Origin: Paracoccus aminophilus JCM 7686
GTDB taxonomy: Bacteria > Pseudomonadota > Alphaproteobacteria > Rhodobacterales > Rhodobacteraceae
Length of the DNA stretch: 64,000 bases
Assembly: GCF_000444995.1 (NCBI RefSeq)
Contig: NC_022041.1
Span: 284,001 to 348,000, forward strand
Direction: 5' to 3'
The notes under the pieces are model-generated. The model did not search any database and had not been told where the DNA came from. It saw only the letters and a program-made list of their open reading frames with translations. A program made the translations under genes and the position numbers. Below, piece after piece: positions 63,092-64,000 of this stretch. The first letter of the stretch is position 1. Each line of letters begins with the position of its first letter.

Positions 63092-64000
63092 ATGAGACGT
63101 CATCGCAAGGTCAAGATTGTAGCAACCCTTGGGCCTGCATCGAGCGACCATGCGACGATCAAGGCGCTCTTTGAAGCGGGCGCCGATGTGTTCCGCCTGA
63201 ACATGAGCCACGGCACCCATGCCGAGCAGAAGGCGCGCTATGACATCATCCGCCAGATCGAGGTCGAGACCGGCCGCCCGATCGCGGTTCTCGCCGACCT
63301 TCAGGGCCCGAAGCTGCGCGTCGGCGTCTTTGCCGATGGCGCGCATGAGCTGAAAGAGGGCGATTCGTTCCGCGTCGATCTCGATGACGCGCAGGGCAGC
63401 GCCGCCCGCGTCCAGCTGCCCCATCCCGAGATTTTCGCAGCCCTCGAACCGGGCGCGACGCTTCTGGTCAATGACGGCAAGATCCGCCTGCGCGTCGAGA
63501 CCTGCGGCCCCGATTTCGCCGATTGCACCGTGACGGTGGGCGGCACGATTTCGAACCGCAAGGGCGTGAACGTGCCCGATGTGATCCTGCCTTTGGCCGC
63601 TTTGTCCGAGAAAGACCGCGGCGATCTGGAATTCGCCTGCGAGCTGGGCGTCGAATGGCTGGCGCTTTCCTTCGTGCAGCGCGCCGAGGATGTGATCGAG
63701 GCCCGCAATCTGGCCAAGGGTCGCGCCGCGATCCTCTCGAAGATCGAGAAACCTGCGGCGGTTCGCTCTTTTGCCGAAATCCTCAAGGTCTCGGACGGGA
63801 TCATGGTGGCGCGCGGCGATCTCGGCGTCGAGCTGCCGGTCCATTCGGTGCCGCCGATCCAGAAACGACTGGTGCGCGCCTGCCGCTCGGCGGCAAAGCC
63901 GGTGATCGTCGCGACCCAGATGCTCGAATCGATGATCGACAGCCCGATGCCGACGCGCGCCGAGGTCTCGGATGTCGCCACCGCGATCTATGAGGGCGCG
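63092..64000 (+). CDS. pyk: Pyruvate kinase, 5' part
   Basis: The first 303 codons of pyruvate kinase, which makes ATP and pyruvate from phosphoenolpyruvate; the gene runs off the right edge. [38 protein letters not shown] begins the barrel. The B domain lies at about 65-165, and the catalytic Lys and metal ligands are in [18 protein letters not shown] and [36 protein letters not shown] is intact. The ATG at 63092 has AAGGAAG upstream; ATG 63074 is less likely. Confidence 0.95.
   Translation, partial: MRRHRKVKIVATLGPASSDHATIKALFEAGADVFRLNMSHGTHAEQKARYDIIRQIEVETGRPIAVLADLQGPKLRVGVFADGAHELKEGDSFRVDLDDAQGSAARVQLPHPEIFAALEPGATLLVNDGKIRLRVETCGPDFADCTVTVGGTISNRKGVNVPDVILPLAALSEKDRGDLEFACELGVEWLALSFVQRAEDVIEARNLAKGRAAILSKIEKPAAVRSFAEILKVSDGIMVARGDLGVELPVHSVPPIQKRLVRACRSAAKPVIVATQMLESMIDSPMPTRAEVSDVATAIYEGA

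Noticed and set aside
62228..63844. 538-codon minus-strand frame extending the N-formylglutamate amidohydrolase
   Set aside because: The extension is antisense to pyruvate kinase; the amidohydrolase motifs begin right after the ATG at 62968.

Overview
The window is a high-GC chromosomal segment from an alphaproteobacterium, most likely a Paracoccus or a close relative in the Rhodobacterales. The grounds are DUF2794 and DUF2478 genes, I78-type lipoproteins, an alphaproteobacterial PyrC without metal ligands next to pyrB and plsY, etfB-etfA-hydroxyacyl-CoA dehydrogenase, xerC-DUF484-fsa next to priA, and envC-ctpA-rppH behind gpmI. Genes are dense and often overlap by 4 bases (ATGA). No rRNA, tRNA, CRISPR array, transposase or prophage gene was seen, so most of the segment looks like core genome.

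Layout. Bases 1-1.7 kb hold the start of an RND adaptor gene and a kynureninase homologue that has lost its PLP lysine. Bases 1.9-13.1 kb are a divergent flagellar cluster: fliF-fliH-fliN-fliP plus an aldo/keto reductase on the minus strand, and fliL-unknown-motE-like-motA-unknown-flhA-13-codon ORF-fliR-flhB-fliJ-like on the plus strand. The fliF/fliL gap carries two CtrA-like boxes. Bases 13.1-18.0 kb hold a TetR regulator, two I78 lipoproteins, DUF2794, and a minus-strand cobA-DUF2478-tusA-AEC transporter run. Bases 18.2-22.2 kb are pyrB, two PH-like membrane proteins, a pyrC-like gene and plsY. Bases 22.2-29.3 kb hold 3-hydroxyacyl-CoA dehydrogenase, etfA/etfB, a cobalamin adenosyltransferase, an SDR and parC.

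Bases 29.4-41.7 kb hold cytochrome b561 and cytochrome c', leuD and leuC separated by an opposing membrane gene, a MscS channel, rsfS-rlmH, a spermidine-synthase-fold protein, a LOG-family protein, dapD and small membrane proteins. Bases 41.8-45.9 kb hold a YbaK-type deacylase, a TetX-like flavin monooxygenase facing a MarR regulator across two operator-like sites, and a lytic transglycosylase. Bases 46-50.6 kb form gpmI-envC-ctpA-rppH. The rest holds rlmN, ialB, an asparaginase, a TSUP permease, xerC-DUF484-fsa, priA, a CDF transporter, an N-formylglutamate amidohydrolase and the first 303 codons of pyruvate kinase.

The most unusual observations are three enzyme-family members lacking key catalytic residues (kynureninase-like, dihydroorotase-like, EEP-like), a short repeated element at gene 3' ends (four copies), very short ORFs placed before fliR, leuC and priA, and flagellar-operon genes of unknown function. 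No wholly new multi-gene defence or biosynthetic system was recognised.
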